Shown in pieces: positions 44,573 to 55,879 of a DNA stretch of 64,000 bases. Within the stretch, counting starts at the first letter, position 1. The number at the start of each line of letters is the position of its first letter. Location of the stretch: contig OX419762.1 of the NCBI GenBank assembly GCA_948567375.1, positions 43,567,034 to 43,631,033 on the forward strand. The letters are read 5' to 3'. This DNA comes from Lunularia cruciata. Its lineage: Eukaryota; Streptophyta; Marchantiopsida; Lunulariales; Lunulariaceae. Under the pieces are notes generated by a model. It worked only from the letters and a program-made list of their open reading frames with translations, made no database searches and was not told where the DNA came from. A program made the translations under genes and the position numbers.

Positions 44573-45311
44573 TGTAATACCAAGAGCTAGCCACATGATC
44601 TACATGTGAAATTTTAGTTTAATAACATCTAGAACGATGTTATACATGATGGTCAAAATAGATCAATTAGAAGTATCACCAAAAGAGTACTTCTACTAAT
44701 AGAGTAGAAATCAAAATACACTTGAGAACCTTAGAACCAATAGCTAGACATATGATTTAAAGGTGCGAATTGGTTTGGTAACATCTGGAAGGATGTTACA
44801 CATGATGGACTAAACAGATCAAAAAGAGATATCACCAAAAGGGGACTTCTACTAATAGAGTAAGAACCAAAATATGCCGGAAATCTTTGAAGGCAATTTT
44901 GGAGGCCTAAACGGATGAATTAGGCCTCAAAAATGTGCAGTTTCCTCTCCCAAAAAAGGAAATTCTGGCCTTCCCTTCCTCCTGGTTTGTCTCATTGAGG
45001 GCTTTCCAATGGTACCTAACTCACATGATTCTGAGACTCCTACAAGAAGATTCCCTAAAAGATTCCCTCTGGTCAAAGCTTGTTTGACCAACTAGATAGG
45101 ACCTAGACCAACATGTCACCCATCCAAGTAAGTAATCCAAGGGTGGAGCTTGCTGACATGTCACCTATCTGTGTGCCTAATCCTATGGTGGAGCTTCCTT
45201 GGAAGGGATACTCTTTGTCTATATAATAAAGAGAAGGTGCTCCTTTGGTGCACCGAATGTTGAGTGTGTAATTTGTGTTTCTCTCTCTTCTCTTGTCCTC
45301 GGAGTATTATA
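44573..45311 (+). repeat. LTR 3 (3' LTR) of element A
   Basis: 739 bp, from TGTAATACC to GTATTATA (terminal CA changed to TA), with duplicated U3 unit and TATATAATAAAG at about 45220. The target duplication GCACC follows at 45312-45316. Confidence 0.88.
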
Positions 45312-45344
45312 GCACCCAATTTCCCCTTGACCTCACTTCTATGA

Positions 45345-45790
45345 TGTAATCAATTGTTTTACATAACTTGAATCACTTTCAATCAAATCAGTATTTGATC
45401 TATCACTCCATAATCTGCCAATAACTAGGCATTGATTATAGTCACGCCGCACCCACTTTAGCGAAGAGAATCCAGGTGACACTCACCGACCTTTGTCTAC
45501 CATAGCCAAAAACTCAACGGCTTAACATTAGAGAAGTGAGCTCTTTAGAGCTGCACTTCAAAAGTATACCTCCTTGGTCTCCAACCCTAATGGTCTTGCT
45601 GATGGTACATCCAACGGTGCAAATGGTGCTACGTGATGGTGAGCTCTACCATGTAGTCAATACCACAAACACAAAATTTGACCGTCCACAAGTAGTCTAT
45701 GAGTAACTCCAAAATACTTATGACTACCAACACTACTACTCTAGAGTCCAAGCAATCTAGGTATGATGCTACAAATGGTGTGACAATTTT
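45345..45790. repeat. Second copy of the 19.4-kb repeat unit
   Basis: It aligns by eye with 19430-19870 in the same orientation, including GATCTATCACTCCATAATCT and CTTGCTGATGGTACATCC. The ~105-bp bracketing repeats of the left copy are absent here. The two copies flank the whole block of D plus A/B/C about 26 kb apart, either as remnants of one interrupted outer element or as two dispersed copies. Confidence 0.7.
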
Positions 45791-45799
45791 GAAGAAGAT

Positions 45800-48110
45800 A
45801 AACTTGGACCTTTTGTTGTTGGACAAAAGATCATTACAACATTGTTTAAATTGTAAGTCTTATTTCAATAGATCTATTGTCTTTATTATGCATACCAATA
45901 TAGTTATCATATGCTAGTCCTATACATTAAAATCTTCCGCTGAGTAGTTTGAAAAGTCATAAAATTCAAAATATAGTTAAGATAAATAGTACAAACCTAC
46001 TCATTATTGAATGATAGTACCTTCTTTTAATAACTACATTTTAAAGTAACATATATATGTATTAAACTTTAGAGCTAAAATTTTTCAACTATATATATAT
46101 ATTAGGAATCTAAGGATGGTGTATATAAGATCTTATTAAATATTTATGGATAGGAGAAAGATATTAAATTCCTTACAATTGTGCATGAAATCTACAATAA
46201 AAAGAATATACATGGAGAAGGTAAGGCATTGGTGACAAGAGAAATTTGATCATAAGATGATATTAACAAAGTACTTAAAGATATTAAAGTGGAAATTGTT
46301 ACTTTGTGATTACTCTTTTGGCAAAAAAGACTCTATGATGGTGGGACTAGTTTTCTTTCCAATCTAGTATAACAATCCATTTTAATTTGAGTATATATAT
46401 ATATATACCATTTAAGAAATACATGGAACTTACAAGGCCATTTGCCTTGCTTGGTTTTGGACCTGAATAGTAGAATATAGGGGGTTGTAATGGAAGACAT
46501 GAGATTCATTTCATTGGAAACATTATCTATTCTATACCAAAATAGGTACAAAGAGTTTTGGTTTTGAACATGAATAGTAGAATAGAGTGGTTTTCATGGA
46601 AGACATGAGAATTCATTTCATTGGAAACAGTATCTCTTCTATACAAACATAGGTACAAATCATCACATGTCCAATGTGATACATCATATTGGATATGTGA
46701 TCTGAAGAAACTTGAAGAAGCATAGTTTGTAAAATTATTTATCATCAATGATCCAACTTCAAAGCCAATTTATGTGTGTAAGGGCATGTATGAAGGATAA
46801 TTGGTAGCATTACAAACCATCAATTACACAACTTCAAGACCATTTTCAGGTTGGACATACAAGGTTTTTTGGATGATATCTCCAAATGAGGAAGGAGAAG
46901 GAGAGTCTTGAAAAAAGATAATGAATGGAATCACTTATTATCGATGATCTAATTTCAAAGTCGCTAGGGTAAGCCTCGTGCACCATAGAAGCCCCAATAT
47001 CATCCATACGAAATAAGAATTCAAAAACCTGCGGGTTAAGGGCGGGACAGAGGTTTAGCAAGCAAGTACCTAGTGTTCTTCGTGAGCAGTAGTGCACTTT
47101 CCAGTCATTCATCGGCCTTTGTGCATCGGCTTTCCCAATCTTCTGTGCCAATTTCTCCATCCCACTATAGAGGCAATTCGGGGATGATGGATAACATTCA
47201 CTACACTTTTGCTATAGGTATCTACCATTTTAGAATTATAGTAGTTGGCAATGCTCTTTGAAAGATAAATAAAATTTTAATTATGTAAGAATATATACGA
47301 GGAAGCATAATTGGTAGTATTACTTACCACCATTTGTTTAACTTAACGACCAGTTTGGTATGCAAGTTGTTAGGATGCTCTTTCAATTAAGGAAAGAGAA
47401 TAAGAAAGGGTCAAGATTCCTTGGTATCTACAGAGCATTTGTAAGCATATATATTAGTAGAACGCATTCTCTTAAGAAAGCAAAGATTGTACATCCAACA
47501 TGTATTATAAATGTTTGAACTTTCATAGCATATTAAAGAAGGATTATTAATAGAATTTCATAAGTAAAGAAACGAGAAAGGGCGGACAAATCCTGGATTA
47601 AAACAACAGCATAGTTCAACAAAATTATAAACACTTTAAAGAGCGGTGAAATGACCTAGCAAAAGGAATATGTAACCATTCAGATCTCAGTTTATGTCAT
47701 GAAAATCTGTTGTAGTATTTTATTATTCAAATCTCATTTTGCACCATGACAAATCCCTTATAGTATATTATATCATCATTTCTTGATTTCTTAATGACTT
47801 CCAAAACATCAAGTGTGATTGAGGATGGTGACTTTCCTGACATGTTAGATTACTTAACCAAACTAAATATGACAAGACAAGAGGGAAATATCCTGAATCA
47901 CATAAAGAAAATATATGATATTCAATTAAAAAAAGTCCAATTTGAAACAGTACATTGAAGACATTTGCCATAGATTTAGTACAGAAATAGTTGTTTATCT
48001 TCAAAATCTTCTGCTGTTGTACCTCAACGTTCTTCACTAATAACTAGCTACTTTTACTAGCTATTTAGAGTTGCATTTCACCCAATACCCACCTTCTATG
48101 TTCTTACCAA
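45800..48110. other. AT-rich region with local duplications, no gene recognised
   Basis: Contains an (AT)n run near 46390-46407 and a tandem duplication with a 107-bp period starting at 46451. Motifs of the type 'atgatc(c/t)aa(c/t)ttcaaag' recur at about 46750, 46820 and 46945, suggesting an old dispersed repeat. A 104-residue minus frame (46846-47160) shows no recognised domain. Confidence 0.5.
46451..46664. repeat. Tandem duplication with a 107-bp period
   Basis: TTGGTTTTG(G/A)AC(C/A)TGAATAG starts at 46451 and again at 46558. Both copies continue through 'atggaagacatgaga' and 'tttcattggaaaca' to 'ataggtacaaa'. A few differences separate them. Confidence 0.8.
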
Positions 48111-48111
48111 T

Positions 48112-48885
48112 TTAATGAGTAGTATTTGTGAGTGTGGTTCTACATTAGATGCAGCAACGGTCCATATGACACGGTGTCCTTTTGGAAGACAGAGGATAGC
48201 TACCCATGATGCTATTAGAGATATAGTGTTTGTTATGGCAAGAGAGAGTAGATATTTGGCTTGGAGGGAGCATTCATATGCTTTGCAGATGACACTTGTC
48301 AGTGCAAGCTTAATATTTGGTCCGAGGTGATCAGGTGACAATAGCGGATGTCGTGGTTACAGACCCTACATGAGATACAATTTTGGAGGGAGTGATTACC
48401 CATCCCCTTGGATGGGCAGCAAATGTAACAGCAGGTTGCAAGGTCTCCAAGTATACATGCATGCAGTGAGGTCTTCTCTTTGTCCCTCTAGCCTTGGAGT
48501 TATATGGAGCGATGGACACAGTGTTTGACACATTCTTCACGGAGTGCATGAGAGTTTATCAAGTTAGGCACCAGGGGTACCACTCTCACTCTCATACTTT
48601 GTAGCATCTTTCAAACACCGTGTGTTCATTGCTCTATTGAGGGCAATGGCTGGTGCAATCCATAGAAGAGCAATCACACTAGGTGATGCTTCTTCGGATG
48701 CTCCTTCGGATGCTCCAGTTGTTTGTAGACCACACAACTTGCCTAGCTCGGATATCTTAGGTGCAGTGGGGCAGATTTCTCATATAGACTCTATTGGGGC
48801 TTAGCCCCATTTTACCTTTTACATCTCTCCCTTGTAAGGCTTGATGGGGTCTTCCCATCCTTCATTTTTCATGTGCGGTCATCCT
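48112..48885 (+). mobile_element. 5'-truncated non-LTR (LINE) copy
   Basis: The coding remnant starts at the zinc-finger region CECGSTLDAATVHMTRCPFG (C-x-C-x9-H-x3-C), continues through IATHDAIRDIVFVMARESRY, and reaches a C-terminal segment ending SSDILGAVGQISHIDSIGA and the TAG stop within GGGGCTTAGCCCC at about 48796-48808. The conserved 3' tail follows. A frameshift occurs near 48330. The zinc finger followed by a possible restriction-like nuclease segment suggests the C-terminus of a LINE polyprotein; the RT itself is absent. Confidence 0.75.
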
Positions 48886-48959
48886 TTCTCTCTAATAAGT
48901 AGCTATTGAGTGTTATCTATGAGGAAAATTTTAGCTAGGCCTTTGAACTTCTTGCAACG

Positions 48960-49580
48960 ATTATACTTAAGTAGGTAAATCGTCTCAATTCTACTAAATC
49001 CCCTGGCAATCCTATGAAATCGTTACAATCTTGGATATGTAATCTTTTCAAACCGCCTTTTGGATGGTGTGAGGCCCCTGGAAATTGGACATTCTTTTAC
49101 CAAAGGTTACCTTAGATTGGCTAACTTACTTTGAGGAGCTTCAAGCTTCTTGCAGCTTTGTATTACTAACTACTCTCTAGTTTAGGCAGATGACATATGC
49201 TTTCAGGTAGACTTTCAAAATTACTACTACATATCCATATGTCAAGCTTTTCTACATCTCTAAACCGAATTGTGAGGAGTAAATCGTCCTTCAGCCCCTC
49301 TATGTTAGTTAACCACAACACCATTTTAAGTTTTTCTAATGGTCTCACTGTACACTGACCGTGATAGATTAGAAAAGCAATGTGGACAGCGGATTTTTCC
49401 ACGTAGCGGCAAGGCCACCACCCTGGCTCTGTAGCCTTCCCGAGCGTGTATGCTGCATCACGGTCACGTCGCACCGTCAACCTCAACTCGTCGTCACAAT
49501 GACAGCAGGATATCACGTACTCTCTTCCACCTTGGCCCAAGACGTCAAGGACCAAAGATGCTTCACATTTTCCTTTCTTG
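48960..49580 (-). pseudogene. LRR fragment of an NBS-LRR resistance gene
   Basis: The minus frame (49580 down to 49166) carries leucine-rich repeats: LRLTVRRDRD, LEKLKMVLWLTNIEGLKDDL, VEKLDIWICSSNFESLPESI and CHLPKLESS. The pattern LxxLxI.. with LPESI/LPKL is typical of plant NBS-LRR proteins. A stop follows, but LRR-like sequence continues with stops to about 48960. The upstream end is cut by a LINE tail (49581-49705). No complete receptor remains. It probably belongs to the same decayed gene as the fragments up to 55.8 kb. Confidence 0.7.
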
Positions 49581-49705
49581 CATAGTTCGGATATTTTAGG
49601 TGCGGTAGGGCAGATTTCTCCTATAGACTCTGTCAGGACTTCACCCCATGTTACCTTTGTTTCCCTCCCTTGTACGGCTTGATGGGTCTTCCCCTCCTTC
49701 ATTTA
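49581..49705 (+). mobile_element. LINE 3' end fragment
   Basis: Begins with the last codons SSDILGAVGQISPIDSV and continues into the 3' tail. The GGGGCTTAGCCCC hairpin is decayed here (CAGGACTTCACCCC). It lies in antisense orientation inside the LRR pseudogene, and an apparent minus frame runs through both. Confidence 0.75.
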
Positions 49706-50024
49706 TTCAACGCGGTCTCCTCTTTCCTAGGGAAAGGTATGTTAAATTTTAGAGGTTCCTCCAAGCTCTTAGAGAATATTCTGAATGCATCATAACTCTG
49801 GACCATGACTATGAAAATCTCTTTCAACGGTCGGGAAGGCTACAGTGGCTCTGTGGCCTTCCCGAGTAGGCCCAATTACGACTCATTGCAGTGTGGTAAA
49901 TGGCCGAAAAGTTTCCAGACTCAAACAGCCCTTGATCTTTAAACAACTGAACCAGAGAAGTTGACCAAAGCTCTCTGTTAAAACTTTCAATCCATCACAC
50001 TAACGAACGATAAGCCCCTTAATT

Positions 50025-50390
50025 TCAGGAATCCACAAATCCTTTCCGGAAGAGTCTTCGAGCCGAACATTTCTCCGTCACCAAGCTTTGAAGAGACTTC
50101 ATTTGATTAAATGCCTCCGGAAGTTCTCTTATGAACAGAAGGTTAACTTCAACTCCAACAGAGAACACCCATAATCTTGAAGATTCAGGACCGTTGGAAT
50201 CAATTACTACACTAGGGCATGCTCGAAGAGATGCACAATTCTCAATAGGTAACATCCTCGAGGAGGTCGCGTGCAAAAACATGGGTTTCAATTGGGCCTT
50301 CATGGAATTCCGTAGTGATTCCATAAAACGATTTAGGGCAGTCCCGTAAGATATTACGTTAGGGCGTTTCAAATTCGAATTTTTCACCTC
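50025..50390 (-). pseudogene. LRR fragment of the resistance pseudogene
   Basis: The minus frame ends VEVNLLFIRELPEAFNQM, KSLQSLVTEKCSARRLF, two LRR-type units (LPEAF.QMKSLQSL). The N-terminal part of the frame is less typical. It sits in line with the other LRR pieces at 49.2 and 51.7 kb. Confidence 0.55.
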
Positions 50391-50879
50391 CCATTAACAC
50401 AATTTACGAGAAGTGCTAAAATACCGTAAGGAGCACTGCGAAAACACTTGAGTTTGAAGGGGCAATACCCCTAGGTGACCCGTCAAATTTTACGAGGATC
50501 CAGACACCCCATCAAATTTCGGTCTAAAAGTTCCCGCCTCGAATATGTTATTGACTGTTGAATTTTCACGGGAGTAGTAATTGAAACCCTTTGCATCTTA
50601 CCCATTACGTGTACCCATAAATTGTTTGATGGGTATCGTTTAACTTCACTAATTATCCCATAATTTCGGAATTTGAGACACCCTATTGTGTCTCCAGCGT
50701 TGACCCATAAAATTACGGACTTCAATTCAGTTTCGTAACATATCGCGTTCTTGTGTTAAATACTCTCTCGAATCCCTCTGAAAAATGCGTAATCATTGTC
50801 CCGACCTCATTCAGTTTGAGTACAAGGTCATTCCACGTGTCTTTATGAAAGAGAAAAGGGTGACAACGAAGAAAACACT

Positions 50880-51600
50880 AAAGATGGGAAGACCCCATCA
50901 AGCCGCACAAGAGATTGATAAAAAAAGTAAAATGGGGCTTAATCCCTCTACAGTCTCCATGAAGAATCTACCCTATTGCACCTATGATATCTGAGCTATG
51001 CAAGTCATACAATCTATAAAGAACTATAGCATCTAAAGAAACACCACCTAGTGTGATTGCTCTCATATAGATTGCACCAGCCATTTCACTTTATAAAGTA
51101 ATGGACACACGGAGTCTACAATATACAATAAAATATTAGAGTGAGAGTGATACCCCTAGCACCTAACATAATAAGCTCTTGCACACTCCCCAACAAATGT
51201 GTCTAAATCCGTGTTCATCGTTCCATATAACTCCAAGACTAGACGAACAAAAGGATGATCTCATTGCATGCCTCTATACCTTGCGACCTGCAACTGCACT
51301 CGTTGCCCCTCCAAGGGATGAGCAATCACTCTCTCCGAAACAATATCTTGTGTATGGTCCATAACCATGACATCCGCTATTGTCATCTGATCATCTCGAA
51401 CCAAGTATAAGTTGGCCGGGACACATGTCATCTACAAAGCATATGAACATTCTCTCTAAGCCAAATATTCATTCTCTCTTGCCATAGCAAACACTATGTC
51501 CCTAATAGTATGTGTAGCTATCGTCTGTCCTCCAAAAAGAAATCCTGTCCTATGGTGGACCGCTGCTGCATCTAGTGTAGAACCATATTCACAAAATGAT
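50880..51600 (-). mobile_element. LINE copy in reverse orientation
   Basis: Read on minus it starts at the CECGSTLDA zinc-finger region (about 51600), passes YLVRDDQMTIADVMVMDHTQ, and ends in the 3' tail at about 50880 with a decayed hairpin (GGGATTAAGCCCC). Several stops and shifts are present. It shares its start point (zinc-finger region) with the 48.1-kb copy, so truncation may be preferred there or both derive from one truncated source. Confidence 0.75.
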
Positions 51601-51633
51601 TTCACTTCATTAGCAACTATGTAAAATATGCAA

Positions 51634-51909
51634 TTAAGACCCTAATGACCCAGAAATCCTTCTAACCCAACACTTTGTATTGACAAAGTCTTCGAGAACG
51701 AGGAGGAAACCAATAGTCTCAGGCAATCTCTTGAAACAATTGTCCCCAAGACAAACACGGAAGATTCTCCGGCTGCTCCACTCATTGAGATTCTCATGAA
51801 AATGCAGAGTGTCGCATTTTTCCACAAAGAAGATTGCTAAACATGGTACATCTTCTTCAAGTATGGGCCACCATTTGTCACCCAGCTGCAGTGTCTCAGC
51901 TCCCGTCAC
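51634..51909 (-). pseudogene. LRR fragment of the resistance pseudogene
   Basis: A 91-residue minus frame: CLAIFFVEKCDTLHFHENLN, RIFRVCLGDNCFKRLPETIG, FLLVLEDFVNTKCWVRRI. It has spaced leucines, a KRLPETIG turn and cysteine positions of plant LRRs. It ends at a stop; the 50-bp spacing to the LINE copy suggests the LINE split this domain. Confidence 0.65.
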
Positions 51910-52029
51910 TTGGAGAAGTTATCGTATGTAACATGTTAAGATGGTTGGGAACCCCGCGGGACCAATGGATTTTCTCATGCGTAATATGGCCATTAGTAAT
52001 AAGCGCGCGAGCCCTACCCCGCAAAGGAC

Positions 52030-52830
52030 TCCCTCTGAAACTGCAGAGGATTCTTAGATAGAAGTGCTTGAAGACCGCAACTCCTTTGGCGAGTGGACAC
52101 AAAGCGATAACATCTCTAGGCTGGCAACAGTTCCTCCCCGCAGATTTAGGATCGAAAGTGCGTTATCGAAACTGTCTCGTTCTATGTCTTATTTGCATGT
52201 CTACAGTGAAGGCTCATGACAATATCACTCAAATACGTATTATGCTCCAAAGTAACCAGAACATCGGTTTCTTCGTCACCATCTTCTTAATAGATTGGCT
52301 ATCTTCACCTTGTACTTCTCCATCACAAGTCTTGCATCCTTCATGATGTCAAATAGCCCTCTACAGGACGTCCATCCACAGGTCTATGGATGCTCTTTCC
52401 CAAGTCCTTGGGAAAGAGCATCAATAGACCTATGAATGAACGTCACCTTGACTTGTTGGTGAACACACTGCTCACTTAAGCTCTCTGAGCTTATCATAGC
52501 TCACTCTAAATATGCTCCACAACCGATCATTCTTTTGCCTTTCCTCTGTCAAAGGATGTTGCCATCTGCAATGTGCACGCTACATCCCTCCAACTTGACA
52601 AGTCTTTCATCTTTCTTTGAGATTGACCTCTCGCTACCGCTACTCCAAGCGGAAATCCCGAGTATCTATCCACAATTTTTTCCTTACAAACTGTTCCGGG
52701 ATTTGTTCCGGTGCATCACCTACTACATGAATGAGCCTCAAAGAAGCTTCTCAATTCTTCTATGAAAAGAAAAAGAGCTTATGGAAAGAAAGTATGGAGG
52801 ATTATTCTAGTCTACAAACAGAAATTGTAC
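52030..52830 (-). pseudogene. Resistance-gene block, copy 1 (NB-ARC to LRR linker)
   Basis: This block is paralogous to 57760-58540: both share GAGGATTCTTGGATAGAAG-type sequence and long matching stretches. In copy 2 the minus frame reads VIHRSIDVLTQDMGKSINLC and LPVEGYMTSKMLEL, which resembles the motif around the MHD box of NB-ARC proteins. Copy 1 has the corresponding text with more stops. An imperfect 77-nt hairpin lies inside (52368-52444). Assignment depends on its position between hydrolase/P-loop and LRR pieces. Confidence 0.5.
52368..52444. repeat. Imperfect long hairpin
   Basis: Arms 52368-52404 and 52408-52444 pair at 33 of 37 positions by my count, with a 3-nt loop. The core GATGCTCTTTCCCAA pairs without a break. 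A weaker version is present at the paralogous site near 58105-58180, so the fold predates the duplication. Confidence 0.75.
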
Positions 52831-53053
52831 TAGGCTTGTCTCTCATCCCAAAGAAATCTTAGTGACAGCTTTGATGCGCACATAAAAACTTAGCTTGGAA
52901 AAAAATGTTAATATTGGACTATCAACTTAATGAGAAAATTCTTACTAATGCTCCAAATTTTTGTTCTCTCCTCAAATCACTCAATTCCAAAAATTCTCAA
53001 AAATCATCTCTGAAATAACATTTCATAGATGTAAGTCTTCCTCTCCCACTCAT

Positions 53054-53647
53054 TGTAATACCAATAGCTAGACATATTATCTAGAGGTGTAAATTGGTTT
53101 GATACTATCTGGAAAGATACTATATATGATGATTTAAGTAGATCAAATAGAAATGCCACCAAAAGAGTAGTTTCATTAATAAAGCAGAGACCAAAAACAC
53201 CTTGAAAACTTTAGAACCCATTTTGGAAGGCTTAACAAATGAATTATACCTCAAAAAATGAAAGACCTTGCCTCCAAGAGAAAAGGCATTGCCTTTTCCA
53301 TAACCTATTTGTCTCAACGAGAAATTTCCAATGGTATCTCATCTATGCTATTCTAAGCTTCCTACAATAATATTCTCCAAAGATTCTCTTTGATCAAACT
53401 TGTTTGACCAACCAGATAAGATAAAAATGTTACCAATCCATGTAACTAATCTAAGGGTGGAGCTCATTGACATGTCACCAATCCATGTATCTCACCAATC
53501 CATGTATCTGATCTAAGGGTGAATTTTCATTTTAGTGGATCCTCTTTACTATATAATAAAGACAAGGTGTTCCTTTGGAACATCAAAGTATTGAGGGATG
53601 GAACGTTGTGTTTCTCTCAAGTATTCTCCTGTCTTCAGAGCACTACA
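53054..53647 (+). mobile_element. Solo LTR of the A family with a single U3 unit
   Basis: It runs from TGTAATACCAATAGCTAG to GAGCACTACA. It contains the 'tttgaccaaccagataaga' and TATATAATAAAGACAAGG landmarks of the family. At 594 bp it is about 140 bp shorter than the other copies because U3 carries only one copy of the duplicated unit. It is absent from the paralogous block near 58.7 kb, so it inserted after the resistance-gene duplication. No matching target duplication was found. Confidence 0.8.
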
Positions 53648-54179
53648 TACACAAAGGAATCATCTAGATTTGGAAGTTCACTCACAATCAACACCATAGT
53701 TATTACATTCTCAATTACAAAATCTCACTTTATTTAGCAAATATAGATAGTATTCACCACATGTCACTTCATTCATGCACTTCATTCATTCACTTCACAA
53801 TCCAAGCTCACTAAGGAAAGGAAATGGATCCCTTCACCTCCTAAGCCTCTTGTTATATATTGACCAAAAATATTTTAATAAGTGTCTTGGTAATTTAGTA
53901 AAATCCACATTTACCTAATTTACCAAAGGTAACATATTTTTAGTCAATAGTCTTCACATGTAAGAAATCTTTAGTCAATGGTCTTCACATGGGTTTTTGG
54001 TATCACACGTCTCTCTTTAGAAGCTTCCTTTGGAATCTACTACAGGCTCCCAATTAAAACTTAAAATATATTCCAAAGTGAACTTAAATCTACCTTACTC
54101 GATGTACCTTCCCTACAAAAAATCAGATAACTTGGTCAAACCAATAGGACTTTGATCTCTCTTGTCAAGTCAATATGAC

Positions 54180-55830
54180 TATGCATAAGTTTGGATTATA
54201 AGTTTTAATTTAGTCAACTGTATGTTGTGTTTCAAATCCACCTGTTTCTCGCAAACTGCCTTCCATATGTATAACCACACTGTTCTCCAGATACATGAGG
54301 CTGTTCGAGGTTCGAGTCGTAGGCCTATCAAATATCCAAATGATCTTTCCAGTAATAACAATGAAAATATCCATATCAAGGCCGGCAAACCACAAGAGTT
54401 CTTCAACCACAAGAGTTGAGGAAGGGAGCGAGCCAAGAATCGACCTGAAGCACATGCTAAAAGTACAGAGGACTTGAATCAGAAACCGTGCGTTTGGTCA
54501 GCTGCTTTAGAAGGTCCATTGTATCTAGCAACTTTCCATACTCATGAATGACTACGCAAGTCAGTTGTGTAGGAAAGGCTATTTATTTTGCACAAGGAAA
54601 TACATACCAAACCTAAAGTCGCGAGGCTTACTTGGAGCCGTGATTGTCTTAGAGGTTTCGCGGATGTCAACCGTCTTCCCACCATCCTCACGTCCCAACG
54701 TAGAAACTTCAGAGTTGATTCGATTAGCTTACGCGTTGTACTCTTGCAAACAGTGAAATAAAGGACATCTTTGATTGCTCATGGATTCTATTTGAAATCC
54801 CAAATGCGATGCTCCATGTAACACTGTTTCGAGTACTGGTGTCTTGCCAGCGTAACGAATTATTTCTTTAAGATGCAAACAAACCTGCTAAACCATGAAC
54901 CCCATACACAATGGCCCAGCAAAATCACACGACAGATTTGGCCAATCTCTCCCAAAGTGAAAATAGATTGAGCCAAAATTTCTCCTCGCAAATAGGTGTC
55001 GATTTGTCCACGATAACCTGCCTTGGTTATACCAGCTGCACAATAGACGGAAAATATATAACTTCAGGATAAGCCTCAGAAAGCAAAGTATACAACCTTC
55101 AGAAAAATCTGCCTTCATTCATCTACTGGAGTACCCTTCATCGCTTTTTTTCTTTTCTTGGGAAACCGTAAAGATATTATCTCTAAATCTACTGATTCTG
55201 AAGCAGGACCTTACATCTCGCTCAAACGATCGTTTACCCGATAAGAGAACCCAAACAAGGTCATTATGCCAACGATATTCTTCTACTTATCTTGAATTCC
55301 TCTATTATCTAGTGAGTAGTATTGTAACCATTCCTATAATCTACAGAGGCAAGAGGGCATACGATGGTCTCTTTCCCTTCTTTTGGTTAAATAAGATAAC
55401 ATCACAAGCTATTCTGGTGACCAGACTCAAGCTTGACAAAACCTGTTACTCAAGTGCATATTTCAAATCGTGGGCCATACAAGAACTTGGCCTTACTTTA
55501 GATGGGAAGCTTACTATTTTGCCACGCTGCCATTATTCATAAACATTTTCTGAGAGTTGGATGGTATCCTACTCTGCTGAAGATGAAAGAAATATAAAAC
55601 AAGACAATTAATGATGTTTTGCGTGAGAACAAGATCGTGTCACAAGTTATATTGATGACCAGACCAAAACTCAACAGAACTTATCACTCAAGTGTTTACT
55701 TCATATCCTTAATCAACAAATTTGTTTTGTCATAACTAAATAGAAAGCCTATCCGTCTCCAGTGCTGGCACTGTTCATCAGCAGTTCCTCCTCAGCTGGC
55801 AGCCGCCATAGACCTTGCTACACATGATAG
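54180..55830 (-). pseudogene. Hydrolase-type N-terminal part of NBS-LRR, copy 1
   Basis: Paralogous to 60050-61650. From the 5' end on minus: an ATG at 55809 with a stop at codon 6 and the copy-2 splice donor GT changed to AT; a segment reading ESVDLEI at about 55.2 kb; QIDTYLRGEILAQSIFTLGE and CRVILLGHCVWG (about 54900-54916); then LETVLHGASHLGF and CPLFHCLQEYNA near 54.7-54.8 kb. Order and text fit an alpha/beta-hydrolase domain, with GHCVWG at the nucleophile elbow (GHSxG). Such domains start the HNL resistance proteins of liverworts. Stops and shifts are frequent, so it is a pseudogene. Confidence 0.6.
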
Positions 55831-55879
55831 ACAACATGCGTTGGTTCTCATTTGACACAAAAACTCAATCCAGGAAACA

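Larger units (their letters stand above)
29040..45311 (+). mobile_element. Ty3/Gypsy chromovirus A with three LTRs, hosting B and C
   Basis: The element starts TGTAATACC at 29040 and ends GTATTATA (decayed GTATTACA) at 45311, flanked by a perfect 5-bp target duplication GCACC (29035-29039 and 45312-45316). It holds three LTRs (29040-29756, 30645-31381, 44573-45311). Internal order in the second unit is gag, zinc knuckle, protease, RT, RNase H, integrase, chromodomain, polypurine tract. The RT is interrupted by element B (34324-42422). Many stops and catalytic substitutions make it inactive. A primer site for initiator tRNA-Met follows each of the first two LTRs. The chromodomain places it among chromoviruses, which target heterochromatin. 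Confidence 0.88.

Noticed and set aside
46846..47160. 104-residue minus frame considered as an LRR fragment
   Set aside because: Lacks the leucine spacing of the LRR pieces further right and no paralogous copy supports it.
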